Source: Variovorax sp. 770b2
Lineage (GTDB): Bacteria; Pseudomonadota; Gammaproteobacteria; Burkholderiales; Burkholderiaceae_C
Reading direction: 5' to 3'
DNA: 64,000 nucleotides
Assembly: GCF_900115685.1 (NCBI RefSeq)
Contig: NZ_FOXJ01000012.1
Coordinates: 1 to 64,000, forward strand
Shown here: positions 45,801 to 53,811 of the stretch, in pieces
How positions within the stretch are numbered: the first letter of the stretch is position 1
Layout: every line of letters begins with the position of its first letter
Notes under the pieces: generated by a model
What the model saw: the letters and a program-made list of their open reading frames with translations, nothing else
Databases searched by the model: none
Told to the model about the DNA's origin: nothing
Made by a program: the position numbers and the translations under genes

Positions 45801-48347
45801 CAGATGGATCCGGAGGATCACGCGCAGCAGCCAGAGGGCGAGTTCGGCGAGGTCGCCCAGGGCATTGGGTGCATCCTGTTGCTTTGAGATGGTGAGCAAC
45901 GGCTTCATCTGCTCGACGAAGTAGTCGAGGTCCACATGCAGGCGTCCCAGGTGCTCCATGTGCCCCAGGGGGCCACGACTGTGCAGATGAAGCTCGCCCT
46001 CGCTGAGCTGGCGCCATGGATTGCCGCGGTCGCCGGCGATGAGTTCAAGGCGCTTGGTCAACTCGAGCGTCTGGCCTGGTTGGAGCGGTGCCTGCGGCGA
46101 TGCCGCGACGACCGTCCAGGTGTAGCGGAGCAACCTGACTTCCCCGAAATGCGAAGCGAGCCGCCGCAGTAGTGTGCGGGTGCAGATCGTTTCGTTCAGG
46201 TCGAAATCGAGAGCGGCCTTGACCTTGTCACGGACCAGATCCTTCACGCGCCGCACGCGCTGTCTCGGTAGCGATGCCTCGCGCGGCAGCAGCGACACGG
46301 TTCCTTCGCATCGCACCGTCGTGGACTTGCCGTCTGCCGTCGTGAGCCGAAGCTCGACCGAGGGCTGGACGAGGCGTCTTCGAAGATGCCGCAGGTCTGG
46401 GATGTCTGCGGGCGCGAAGGCCACGTCCGCCTCCAATGCGAAGGGGGTCTTGTCGATCACGATGTCGCCGCACAGGCGCTCGACAATGGTCACGCTGGTC
46501 GGTTTGGGAGGGGACGCCTGCGACCTGTCCCGACGCACAGGCCGTGGCACGGGCTGCGGGGTGGGGCTGCCGCGCATGCGCAGCTTCCAGCTCTTGGCGA
46601 GGACCGGCAAGGCACGCTCTGCAAGCGCTGCGATCGTCAATGCGGGATTGATGCCCAATGAGGTCGGAACGATCGAGCCGTCCAGCACGGCCAAGCCGTC
46701 CAGGTAGGTCGATGCGCTGCCGGTCTCCGCATATACCCGGCCGTGTGAATCGACAACACCGTCGCCTCCGGGCTCGCTCATTGGGCAGCCTCCCAGCGGA
46801 TGCACCGTTGTCGCCCCGAGTCTCAGATCGCCCAGTTCCCCAAGCTCTGGCAGCGGCTTCCACAGCGGGTTGGGCAGGACTCTGCCGCCCAGGCCTCCCA
46901 ATCCCCGATGCGCCTCCCGCAAGGCAGCCATCTGCTGTTCGAACACGGCGGCCTGGGCGACGTTTCCCCAATCGATCCGCGTTCGGCCGTCGGTGAGCAG
47001 GTCGTCGTGCGCGGCCAGCGCGATCTTTCCTTGCGCGCCGTCGTCGCCCATCATCCCGTACACCGAGGTGTGGTCCAGCGCATGGCCGTTCACCGCCATT
47101 GGGTCGATGCCGCCCGCATGTTCGTCGTGGGTCGTTCCATCGAATTCCGGCAGCGAATGGAGGGCGTCCATCGTCGTGACGACCTCCCCGAAAAGTCGCC
47201 GCAGCGGCGCCGGTATGCCGAATTCCTCGATGACGATTGGCAGGCCGGTCGTCGCCTTGCGCAGCAGGCCGGTGATGGTGGGGCCGACGTCGCGATCTTT
47301 CGGGGGCTCGCTTTCCATCGCACTCGCGTGCGCGGGCTTGTTCTGGCGGTGCGCCACGGCGATGAGGTCGCCGTTGGTGGAAAAGCGTGTTCCCAGGCCG
47401 GCCGCGCGGATGGGTAGCGCGGCCGATTGCGAACGCAGCAGGAGTTCGGTGGACCCCAGGGCGCCCGCGGCAAGGATGACCTGGCGCGCACGCACGGTGT
47501 AGGGCCGGTCGCGGTCGGCGCGTGTCTTGGCCGTGTCGGTGAGGAAGAAGTCCACTGCGTAGCCGTCCGGCACCGTCATGAGCCGGTGCGCCGTTGCACC
47601 GCAGAAGAGGCGGGCTCCGTTGGCCTGTGCGAGGGCAAGGTAGTTGGTGTCCAGGGACTTCTTCGCGCGGTGATTGCAGCCTGTCACGCAATCCCCGCAC
47701 CTCAGGCACGCATGCATGTCGACGCCCGCTGGCGTAGTGCGGCTTTCGAAGTCGATGGCCAGCCAGGCCTTGCGGCGCTCGTGGGCCACCATCTGGTGCC
47801 CGGCACGCAGCAGTGAATCGAGTTTCGGGACGCTGCCGGGCATCTGCTCGGGTGCCAGCATCGTCTTCGCGGCGCGGTACCCGTCCTCGAGCGCGCCGAC
47901 CCGAAAATCCTTGGGCCAGTGCGGGTCCATGAAGGCGTCCGTCGAGGGCTCCTCCATGACGGCCGCGTTGATGAGCGAGCCGCCGCCGAGCCCGTTGCCG
48001 AGCACGACGTTGACGTTGCCCAGGCGCAGGTCGAAAAGGCCGGTGGGGCGGCCGCGGGCGGGGCTTCCATCCTGTTTGGAGAAGCGCACGTGGACCGGCA
48101 TTTCGGCGAAGGTGCCCGGAAACTCTCCCGGAAGGTACTCGTTGCCGCGCTCCAGCACATAGACCCGGATCGCTTCGCCGCTGGCTTCGGAGGTGGCGCC
48201 CGCCAGCCGGGCGGCGGCGACTGCGCCCCCGTAGCCGCTGCCAATGATCAGGACGTCGCAGTGGAAGGCCGTGGGGTCCTGTTCGATTTCCTCGATGAGC
48301 ACCTCGGCGCCGGAGGACAACCAACGATCGTGGGCTTGAACGGTCAT
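42822..48347 (-). CDS. 1841-residue fusion: GMC oxidoreductase, alpha/beta hydrolase, PhoD-like phosphatase
   Basis: A single open frame holds three enzymes. Residues ~28-565: a GMC/cholesterol-oxidase-like flavoenzyme, with the FAD loop VLIIGSGYGGAVAAARLAG (32-50), CLRCGDCVTGCNHRAK (an unusual Cys cluster) and TVHPLGGCPMSEPG near 514. Residues ~910-1290: an alpha/beta hydrolase, with LLIHGYGASG (~919) and VVAHCIGSAM (~999), where the nucleophile position reads Cys in HCIGS instead of Ser. Residues ~1460-1800: an alkaline-phosphatase-D-like metallophosphatase with LLVGDQVYVDERAG (~1500), MLDDHEVEDGW (~1547) and LSGDRHMSSVSS (~1704). No signal peptide is seen. 36 bases downstream of the kinase gene on the same strand. 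Confidence 0.9.
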   Translation of the reverse strand: MTVQAHDRWLSSGAEVLIEEIEQDPTAFHCDVLIIGSGYGGAVAAARLAGATSEASGEAIRVYVLERGNEYLPGEFPGTFAEMPVHVRFSKQDGSPARGRPTGLFDLRLGNVNVVLGNGLGGGSLINAAVMEEPSTDAFMDPHWPKDFRVGALEDGYRAAKTMLAPEQMPGSVPKLDSLLRAGHQMVAHERRKAWLAIDFESRTTPAGVDMHACLRCGDCVTGCNHRAKKSLDTNYLALAQANGARLFCGATAHRLMTVPDGYAVDFFLTDTAKTRADRDRPYTVRARQVILAAGALGSTELLLRSQSAALPIRAAGLGTRFSTNGDLIAVAHRQNKPAHASAMESEPPKDRDVGPTITGLLRKATTGLPIVIEEFGIPAPLRRLFGEVVTTMDALHSLPEFDGTTHDEHAGGIDPMAVNGHALDHTSVYGMMGDDGAQGKIALAAHDDLLTDGRTRIDWGNVAQAAVFEQQMAALREAHRGLGGLGGRVLPNPLWKPLPELGELGDLRLGATTVHPLGGCPMSEPGGDGVVDSHGRVYAETGSASTYLDGLAVLDGSIVPTSLGINPALTIAALAERALPVLAKSWKLRMRGSPTPQPVPRPVRRDRSQASPPKPTSVTIVERLCGDIVIDKTPFALEADVAFAPADIPDLRHLRRRLVQPSVELRLTTADGKSTTVRCEGTVSLLPREASLPRQRVRRVKDLVRDKVKAALDFDLNETICTRTLLRRLASHFGEVRLLRYTWTVVAASPQAPLQPGQTLELTKRLELIAGDRGNPWRQLSEGELHLHSRGPLGHMEHLGRLHVDLDYFVEQMKPLLTISKQQDAPNALGDLAELALWLLRVILRIHLVNFLPPPLPDQPKSDGRKPGKVGAVIPDVSDVHDVPNPAPAPAGSEPPAHCQLAHYTPEMPESPDAALRPVLLIHGYGASGSTFAHPSIPRNLVQTLLEARRHVWVLDLRTSIGLEQRKYWSFEEVAKLDIPAAIAQVRRDSKDARVDVVAHCIGSAMFCVESLRNRTLHESIGAVVLSQVGPLLRASPMNRFRGYLASYLQQFIGVEQFDVAAERSPATFLVDAALTTFPYPDGDGDAHANPTVDASEFAAVRHRADGIFGQTMRLKNIGPKTLRSLADIYGWVTAKGLAQVSHFAREQLLTDAEGMNTVVTQESLARQFAFPVLLVHGRQNAVFDWKGAWDSFVLLRGVFSKKKDWREPPPTTPGDLLRFSTSRRQQLMVLAEYGHQDCLIGENAGRDIFPGIVRFLDEFKNLAAPVTQDEPPEYRAEWPWRGPVLGRADRKGTGAAARLRCRIAIAPPPARANSLAVFYVPAKRGASGWTFSFDKMVGESTTNDKLRAEALQVLLRPDRLADYDGFAVVTLHNDLPDQRSIDVAMWKIVDGLFDLPAMGPDDPEIERRVRERLTVRPDPVQGSLDARNIDAAVVRLDPAWIGAAMLPFDQAMVLNFAIASCQYPPGLLDSDPAQASCKRLVDHIDAAAPDRRPQLLLLVGDQVYVDERAGLYQAGVDDVNRAYVQGFGLQAWRALTRRLPTYPMLDDHEVEDGWEPRPTTTDLEREALHAYRSNQHTWQGAGLANGSLSYGLAAGGFPFLMLDTRSLRQPRTLRASAKAKPVAEALINKAFDAVELKTLLANVPGDQPLFIVSSVAMLPLQRRAVFGATAECVELDDWNGYPRSQFDLLELLRDAPTRQVILLSGDRHMSSVSSLSMQGAHGTVEVISIVSSGLYAPWPFANAVPEDFWLDGPVTLRLGQRQIDGHVTTIAKGTTDGFATVRMAKEDDASNDWTLEVALDLAEGRTICKRQLGIDGQHASWEIFPMTAADQVGRLLRTR

Positions 48348-48383
48348 CGCACGCTCCTTGCCGGCATATGCGCCGGCGGTTGT

Positions 48384-50147
48384 TCACTGTCTGGCGGAGA
48401 TCGCTGCGGCGAGGGCGCCGCCCAGGGTAGGTGAGTCCACCGGTTTGCGCAGCAGCATCAATCCTTGCTGGTCGGCGGCGGTGACCAGCGCCTCGTCGCG
48501 ATCCGCACTGACCATCACCACGGCCAGGTCGGGCTGCGCATCGCGAAGGCGCGCGATTGCCGCAAATCCGTCGGCACCGTTGCCGAGGCGGAAATCGATC
48601 ACGGCGGCATCGCAGGGGCTGCTGCGAATCGCATCCGTGGCCTCGTCAAGGGTGGATGCGGCGAACGCGCGGCATCCCATGGCGCCCAAGGCGTTGACGT
48701 AGGCGCCGCGCACCATCGCATCGTCGTCCAGCACCAGGACTCGTCGTCCCGCCAGGCTCCAGCGCGACTCGGGGACATCGTCGAGGTCGTGTGTTGCGGC
48801 AGCCAGCGGCAGGGTGATCCGGAAGGTGCTGCCCACGCCTGGGGCCGAGTCCAGGTGGATCGGTACCTGGAGCAGTTCGACCATGCGCCGCACGATGCCC
48901 AGGCCGAGGCCATGGCCTGCTGGCGCCGGTGTGCCTGCGTGCTGCACACGAACCAGGTCCTCGAAGATCACGGCGTGGTGTTCGGTCGCGATGCCCAGGC
49001 CCGTGTCGCGGATGGCGATCTCGACATCGGCTGCGCGGGCTGAAGCGGTCAGGTCGACACGGCCGCCGCGCGGCGTGAACTTGATCGCGTTGTCGACCAG
49101 GTTGGCGAGGATGCGCCGCAGCAGGTCGGGATCGGACACGACGGCGATGCCATCGGGGCATTGCAGGGCGAGGCCCACGCCCTCGTCCTGTGCGCGGGCG
49201 GTGAAGCTCGCCGTTATCGCGGTGAGCAGCCGATCCAGTTGCACGCGGCGCGGCTGCGCGAGCACGACGCCGGCGTCCAGCTTGGAGACATCGAGCAGGG
49301 CGTCGAGCATGGAGCACAACTGCGCAAGGCTTGCGTCCAGCACGTCGGATACTTCGCGCGCCTCCTGGCCCATGGAGAGGCTGCGCAGGGCTCCTGCGTT
49401 GAGGGTTAGGGCTTGCAGGGGCTGTCTCAGGTCGTGGCTTGCGGCCGCGAGGAATCTGCTTTTGTCGTGGTTGGCCTTGACTGCGGTGTCGCGTGCGATT
49501 GCCAGTTGCGCGCGTTCGTGTTCGAGGCTTTTGGCCAACTCCTCGTTCTCCTGGCGGATGAGAAAGGATTCCTCGAAGGTCTGCAGGTTGCGCCGGGCGA
49601 AGCGGATCTGCACGCCGAAGAACATAAGCACCAATGCCGCGACACCCAGGCCTAGCCAGGTGCCCGAGAGCAGCCACATGAATGCGGTGGGAATGAACAG
49701 AAAGCCCGCGTAGGCGAGGAAGGCGCGCATCACGGTCGAGCTGGTCGACACGGCGCCGGCACCCCATGACACGAGGATCATGGTGAGGACTGCATCGAGC
49801 AGGGGTTCCAGCCATCCCATGAAGAGAGCCGCGGATCCGTTGCAGGCGCCGATGAGGAGGTTCCAGCGCACCACTGCCGTGAGCCGGCGGCGAATGGGGC
49901 GGTTGCGATCGGCGACCAGTCGCGCGAGGGCTTTGGCGCGAACTTCGCGGCTGACGATGACGGCGGTCACCCATGCGAGCGCGGCGATCGGATGCACGGA
50001 GTTCCAGACGATGGCCACGACGATGGTGGCCGTGAGGACGATCTGCCAGCGCAGGCCCAGGGCCTGCTCTGCCACCACCTGCAGCCGCCTTTCGTTGAGC
50101 TCCAGCGCAGCGGAGGCCGACACGGATGGGGATGCAGCGGCGTTCAT
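48384..50147 (-). CDS. Hybrid sensor histidine kinase/response regulator
   Basis: 587 residues from ATG 50147; its ATG overlaps the regulator stop (ATGA, 50144-50147). About six membrane segments (residues ~30-190) form the sensor, followed by a coiled coil, HisKA with AAASHDLRQPLQALTLNAGA (phospho-His), HATPase with NLVDNAIKFTPRGG and DTGLGIA, and a C-terminal receiver domain (LVLDDDAMVRGAYVN, phospho-Asp in AVIDFRLGNGADG). It should pass a signal to the paired LuxR-type regulator. The gene lies between the regulator and the giant fusion gene, 36 bases apart on the same strand. Confidence 0.93.
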   Translation of the reverse strand: MNAAASPSVSASAALELNERRLQVVAEQALGLRWQIVLTATIVVAIVWNSVHPIAALAWVTAVIVSREVRAKALARLVADRNRPIRRRLTAVVRWNLLIGACNGSAALFMGWLEPLLDAVLTMILVSWGAGAVSTSSTVMRAFLAYAGFLFIPTAFMWLLSGTWLGLGVAALVLMFFGVQIRFARRNLQTFEESFLIRQENEELAKSLEHERAQLAIARDTAVKANHDKSRFLAAASHDLRQPLQALTLNAGALRSLSMGQEAREVSDVLDASLAQLCSMLDALLDVSKLDAGVVLAQPRRVQLDRLLTAITASFTARAQDEGVGLALQCPDGIAVVSDPDLLRRILANLVDNAIKFTPRGGRVDLTASARAADVEIAIRDTGLGIATEHHAVIFEDLVRVQHAGTPAPAGHGLGLGIVRRMVELLQVPIHLDSAPGVGSTFRITLPLAAATHDLDDVPESRWSLAGRRVLVLDDDAMVRGAYVNALGAMGCRAFAASTLDEATDAIRSSPCDAAVIDFRLGNGADGFAAIARLRDAQPDLAVVMVSADRDEALVTAADQQGLMLLRKPVDSPTLGGALAAAISARQ

Positions 50148-50827
50148 GGGTTGTCCAGTGCGGCGGCAGCCTGGGCATCGAACACGCGGCACAGCGCATC
50201 CGTGCGGTTGCGCGCACCCAGGGCGCGGTAGACCATGGACAGGTGCACTTTCACGGTGCCTTCGGCGATCTGCAGTTGGCGTGCGATCAGCTTGACCGGG
50301 GTGCCGCGGATGGCCAATGCGAGGACCTGGCGCTGGCGGGGCGACAACTCGACGCGAAGGAAGCGGGCGAGATCCTCGCGGGGAAGTTCATCGGCTTGCC
50401 GGGCGCGTGTGACGTCGTCCGACAGGACGAACTCCGCGGGCAGGTAGATGCGGTGGCGCAGCACCACGCGCAGGGCCGCCTCCATGTCTTGGAGCCGGTA
50501 GGACTTCGGGATGAATCCGGCGGCTCCGGCTTCGATGATCTCCCGCACACGCGCAGGCGTGGTTTCGGCCGACTGCATGCACACGGGCGTGCCTTCGAAG
50601 TGGTTTCTGACCGCCCGTAGCGCCTCCAGGCCGGACACCGTGGGGAGGTGGTAGTCCAGGAGGATCAGGTCGAAATCCGCTGCATCGAACAGGCAGGCTG
50701 TCTCGACGTCGCGCGTGGCTTGAAAGGTGAAGGGCTCATCGGGTGCGAGATCGGCAGCGACCTGCTCCAGGAGCCGGCTGGTGCCGTTCCACACGATCTC
50801 ATGGTCATCCACCAGCAGTATTCGCAT
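50144..50827 (-). CDS. LuxR/NarL-type response regulator
   Basis: 227 residues: a receiver domain (MRILLVDDHEIVWNGTSRLL, phospho-Asp in LILLDYHLPTVSGL) and a C-terminal LuxR HTH (ELSPRQRQVLALAIRGTPVK then LIARQLQIAEGTVKVHLSMV). First gene of a minus-strand operon with the hybrid kinase and the giant fusion enzyme, so it probably controls that operon or the divergent EDSGS gene. Confidence 0.93.
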   Translation of the reverse strand: MRILLVDDHEIVWNGTSRLLEQVAADLAPDEPFTFQATRDVETACLFDAADFDLILLDYHLPTVSGLEALRAVRNHFEGTPVCMQSAETTPARVREIIEAGAAGFIPKSYRLQDMEAALRVVLRHRIYLPAEFVLSDDVTRARQADELPREDLARFLRVELSPRQRQVLALAIRGTPVKLIARQLQIAEGTVKVHLSMVYRALGARNRTDALCRVFDAQAAAALDNP

Positions 50828-51094
50828 GACTCACTCCTGCGACAGCGGGGATGCAGGCTAGCCCAAGGACTTCTGAAAAGCGAGAACTTCCGACTAAACC
50901 TTCGGCCTAGGCCGGGTGGCGCAGCTTGGTGGATGGAGGGGCCTAGGTCATTTCCAGGCCCAGCGTGCAATGGCGGGTTGGCGCTGCGCTTGAGACAGTT
51001 CTTCCCATGCCGAGACGATCGGTTGACAGCAGTGAGGACGCCGGCGCCCACCGCATCTGCTGTCTTCATCATGGGGTGCCGTCAGGAGTGAATC

Positions 51095-51538
51095 ATGAAT
51101 GCAACTCGGATCTGCCAGGGCCTGTGCGCGACCACCTTCGCGCTGTTGAGCCTTTCTGCTGCAAGCCAGTCCAACACCGGAAATGCATCGGCCGACTACG
51201 GCGTGATGCTCGGAGAGGACAGCGGTTCGTTCTTTCTGTCTCGCCAGGCGCCGACGGCGCCGGTGGCTGTTGCGGATGTGCGCGGCGAAACGCTGCGCGC
51301 TGCGCTCACGGGCGAACTGCAGGCCTTCGTGTCGGAAGACAGCGGCTCGCAGTGGATGGCCCGCAATGCGCAGCCCGGCGTGCTCACGCGCGCCCAGGTG
51401 ATGTCGGAACTCCAGCAGGAGGGACGTGGGTTCGGCGTCGGCTGGGCCTTCGCGGAAGACAGCGGGTCGTTCAGGCTGTCTGCTGCGCGTCAGCCGGCGG
51501 TGGGGGTCTTCCAGCAGTCTGCCCAGACTGATGATTGA
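51095..51538 (+). CDS. Secreted DUF4148-like protein with three EDSGS motifs
   Basis: 147 residues with a signal peptide (GLCATTFALLSLSAASQS). The mature part carries three similar motifs: MLGEDSGSFFLSRQAP, FVSEDSGSQWMARNAQP and FAEDSGSFRLSAARQP, spaced about 40 and 45 residues. The middle (RAQVMSELQQEGRGFGVGWA) resembles DUF4148 proteins of Burkholderiales. The gene diverges from the response-regulator operon, so it may be its target. The repeated acidic-Ser motif could bind calcium or another cation; no function is known. Confidence 0.7.
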   Translation: MNATRICQGLCATTFALLSLSAASQSNTGNASADYGVMLGEDSGSFFLSRQAPTAPVAVADVRGETLRAALTGELQAFVSEDSGSQWMARNAQPGVLTRAQVMSELQQEGRGFGVGWAFAEDSGSFRLSAARQPAVGVFQQSAQTDD

Positions 51539-51660
51539 GCGGCGTTGGTCGGTCTGCTGTTGGGTGCTTGTTGGTGTGCAGTCATGCGGCTGATGAGCGG
51601 CGGTAGGTGAGGGTGGCTCTTTCGCGTGAGAGGGGTGGGTTGTGTGATCGCATCCCGCCC

Positions 51661-51843
51661 CTCGACGAGCTGTTGGTTGCCAGTCTCTGGTGTTTTGCGT
51701 CGCTGGCGTGGCCAGCCGCTGTGTCGTGCTGCGCATCGATTCTGCGCAGGTGCTTGTCTCGACCCGTTTGGGCTTCCGTCGCTGACGCCTTCGCACCCTG
51801 GGGTGCTGCGCCCTTCAGTTGCTTTCTGGGAGGTGGCTAGCTA
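51661..51843. repeat. Dispersed intergenic repeat, copy 1
   Basis: About 180 bp with high similarity to 56852-57098. Both share CTCGACGNGCTGTTGGTTGC, then AGCCGCTGTGTCGTGCTGCG, TTCGTCGCTGACGCCTTCGC and the end GGTGGCTAGCTAG. The other copy has ~65 bp extra in the middle. No gene is convincing inside. Function unknown; it resembles a small non-autonomous mobile or intergenic repeat. Confidence 0.75.
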
Positions 51844-52004
51844 GCTACGCGATAAAGAGAGGTTTGAGCGGGGGCAGTGCTGGCATTGGCGCGCGCGGCC
51901 TGGTTGGCGAGACAAGACGGGTTGATTGGTGTCATGGGGTTGACTCCTAGTGGATCGTCAACGAAAGCGTCTAGAGTCCAGCTCAAACAAATAAGCAATG
52001 GCAA

Positions 52005-52628
52005 TTGGTGGACGAAGAAAAGAAGAGCGGTCGTAGAGGCCGAGCTGTGACTGTGGAGGGAAGGCGCGTCGATGAGTCCGCGCTGGATGCGATGCATCGA
52101 CTGTTGGGCCGGCTTGTGCATGCCTATGCGAGGCTTGATCACTTTGTTGGTCTGCAGCTCAAGTGGCTTGGCGACTATCGGTCGCAACCGGTCGAGCACC
52201 TCCTTGGAAGGACCATCCGTTTCGACAGACGTCTTCAACGGCTCAAGAAGCTTGCGATCGAGACGTGGGGTCACACGGATGCGGCAGTTGCCGTTCAGTT
52301 CCGAGAATGGTTCGTGGCGGTCGAGCGCGCTCAGAAGCAGCGCAATACCTTCGCTCACGGGCGTTGGGGTGAACTCCGAACCGGCACAGACTCGATCCAG
52401 TTTGTAGAGCTGACCTTCGAGACGGATGCCGCGAAGGTGAGGCCCGAGGTCACGGTTTCACTTGCGGAGCTGGGGTCGTTGGTGAGCGAGGTCGAACGTC
52501 TGTCTGGGAGCTTCATGGCGCTCCAGAAGAAGTTCGAAACGAGGGCTCGCTACAGGAAGGACTGGGAAGACTCGAATCCCACTGCGTATGCCAACTGGGT
52601 GGCCTATCAGGCGACGCTCAAGGCTTAG
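52005..52628 (+). CDS. HEPN-like protein with an RNxxxH motif
   Basis: 207 residues from TTG 52005 (a GTG follows at once at 52008, and no ATG is near). The protein is largely helical, and residues 113-118 read RNTFAH inside VERAQKQRNTFAHGRW, the Rx4-6H motif with polar second residue that marks HEPN ribonucleases. C-terminal half: AAKVRPEVTVSLAELGSLVS and a long helical tail. It ends 11 bases inside the tail of the minus-strand HNH gene. A truncated, mutated duplicate of its 3' third lies at 57810-58046. HEPN proteins are usual in toxin-antitoxin and defence systems; no obvious antitoxin neighbour is present. Confidence 0.7.
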   Translation: MVDEEKKSGRRGRAVTVEGRRVDESALDAMHRLLGRLVHAYARLDHFVGLQLKWLGDYRSQPVEHLLGRTIRFDRRLQRLKKLAIETWGHTDAAVAVQFREWFVAVERAQKQRNTFAHGRWGELRTGTDSIQFVELTFETDAAKVRPEVTVSLAELGSLVSEVERLSGSFMALQKKFETRARYRKDWEDSNPTAYANWVAYQATLKA

Positions 52629-53481
52629 GGCGGGCCGCTTCAGTAGGCGCAGCTTTGACTAGCCTCAAGAGGCGAGCAAAGTTCTCTTGGTCATCGTCAC
52701 TCTTCCATCGATTAATGAAGCGTGCGACAACTTGGAGGTTACCGGGCTCGTAGTGCTTGCTGGAGTCAATACGGTCCAGGGACGGCGCAAAATCCGGATC
52801 GTCTCCGCCCACGTTCAACTTCACTCCCGAGAGAACACAGTGCTCCGACGTCCAAAGCACTTCCAAATGCGCCTGGAGTTGCTCTGCTGACGCAAAGCGC
52901 ACCTTTTTTTCCTTGGCGATAGTGGTTTGCTCCAAGCCGGATTGATCACGAGCTGCGAATGCCATCCTGACCATGTGCGCGATCGATCTGGCGCGTTCAT
53001 TTGCGGGGCTGGGAAGCGTCGGAAGTGGCGCCGTCGGCTCGTCGGCGACCGCGGCCCCGGCTGACGCCCAAGGCGCCTGCGAGGGCCGTTTCAAAACCTC
53101 TGCCATGAATCGCCTGAGAAACACTTGCGCCTGCGGCAGCTTCAAGCCGATGCGAAACACGTCCCCTTCGTAACTTCCATAGTGCGGCGTGTGCTCGCGA
53201 TGATCGAGTTCGCCTCGCACCGTCTCAAGCCAATTCAACGCAGCGCCGGCCAGGCCGTCAGGAACAATGCGCGCTGGCGCAATGGCGATCTCGACGTCGT
53301 TGGCTTCGTTGTGGACGTTCCTAAACAGTGAGATCGCCCATTCTTTCCGAGTGTTGAGAAGCTCGACGCCCTTGACCAAGCGCGGATCCGATAAGGTTCC
53401 GCGGTTTCGATAAAACCTGGTGTACCCGATTGGGAACAGTTCCTTCACGATCTCATCGAGCTGTTGTTCATCTATCTCCAT
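52618..53481 (-). CDS. HNH-type nuclease with N-terminal unknown domain
   Basis: 287 residues from ATG 53481 (MEIDEQQLDEIVKELFPIG), chosen for GAGGAG 8 bases upstream; the frame is open to 53526. The C-terminal 80 residues have the HNH/GIY-like layout CVLSGVKLNVGGDDP, APSLDRIDSSKHYEPGNLQV and FINRWKSDDDQENFARLL, where DRIDSSKxYxPGNxQVV is typical of HNH endonucleases. The N-terminal ~150 residues are an unknown domain. The gene ends tail-to-tail with the HEPN gene (11-base overlap). Probably a defence- or mobile-element-linked nuclease. Confidence 0.75.
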   Translation of the reverse strand: MEIDEQQLDEIVKELFPIGYTRFYRNRGTLSDPRLVKGVELLNTRKEWAISLFRNVHNEANDVEIAIAPARIVPDGLAGAALNWLETVRGELDHREHTPHYGSYEGDVFRIGLKLPQAQVFLRRFMAEVLKRPSQAPWASAGAAVADEPTAPLPTLPSPANERARSIAHMVRMAFAARDQSGLEQTTIAKEKKVRFASAEQLQAHLEVLWTSEHCVLSGVKLNVGGDDPDFAPSLDRIDSSKHYEPGNLQVVARFINRWKSDDDQENFARLLRLVKAAPTEAARPKP

Positions 53482-53811
53482 TTCTTCTCTCCTCAGTAAT
53501 GATCGCCACAGACTTTGCTGCGCCAAGTTTCGAGTGAAGGTTCATTGTGCGGATCGGCGGCGAAGCAATCTGGACGCTTCTGGCTCGCCTCGTGTGCAAA
53601 GTGCCAGTTGCGAATGGAACCGCGGCGGGCGACGAGCGATGCTCCGCATACGGCTCCCCGTGACAGGTCATCCGCAAATTTCAGCGCGCCTCCAGCATCG
53701 AAGCCGGCAAAAAATTGAAAGGCCGCTCACCGCTCTTCCTTTCGAATTCGATCTTCTCGATGCCTGTGCATTTGTGAAAGTTGCCCCGAAGGTTGAGGTG
53801 GGACCCGCTCG
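53482..53811. other. Gap between the HNH and zeta-toxin-like genes
   Basis: Nothing supportable. It contains the HNH promoter side and sequence with stop codons in all convincing frames. Confidence 0.4.

Noticed and set aside
44269..46017. Long plus- and minus-strand open frames inside the giant fusion gene (for example 43605-44972, 44269-46017, 46228-48387)
   Set aside because: They are GC-rich shadow frames of the fusion gene; they are Arg/Pro/Ala-rich with no domain signature.
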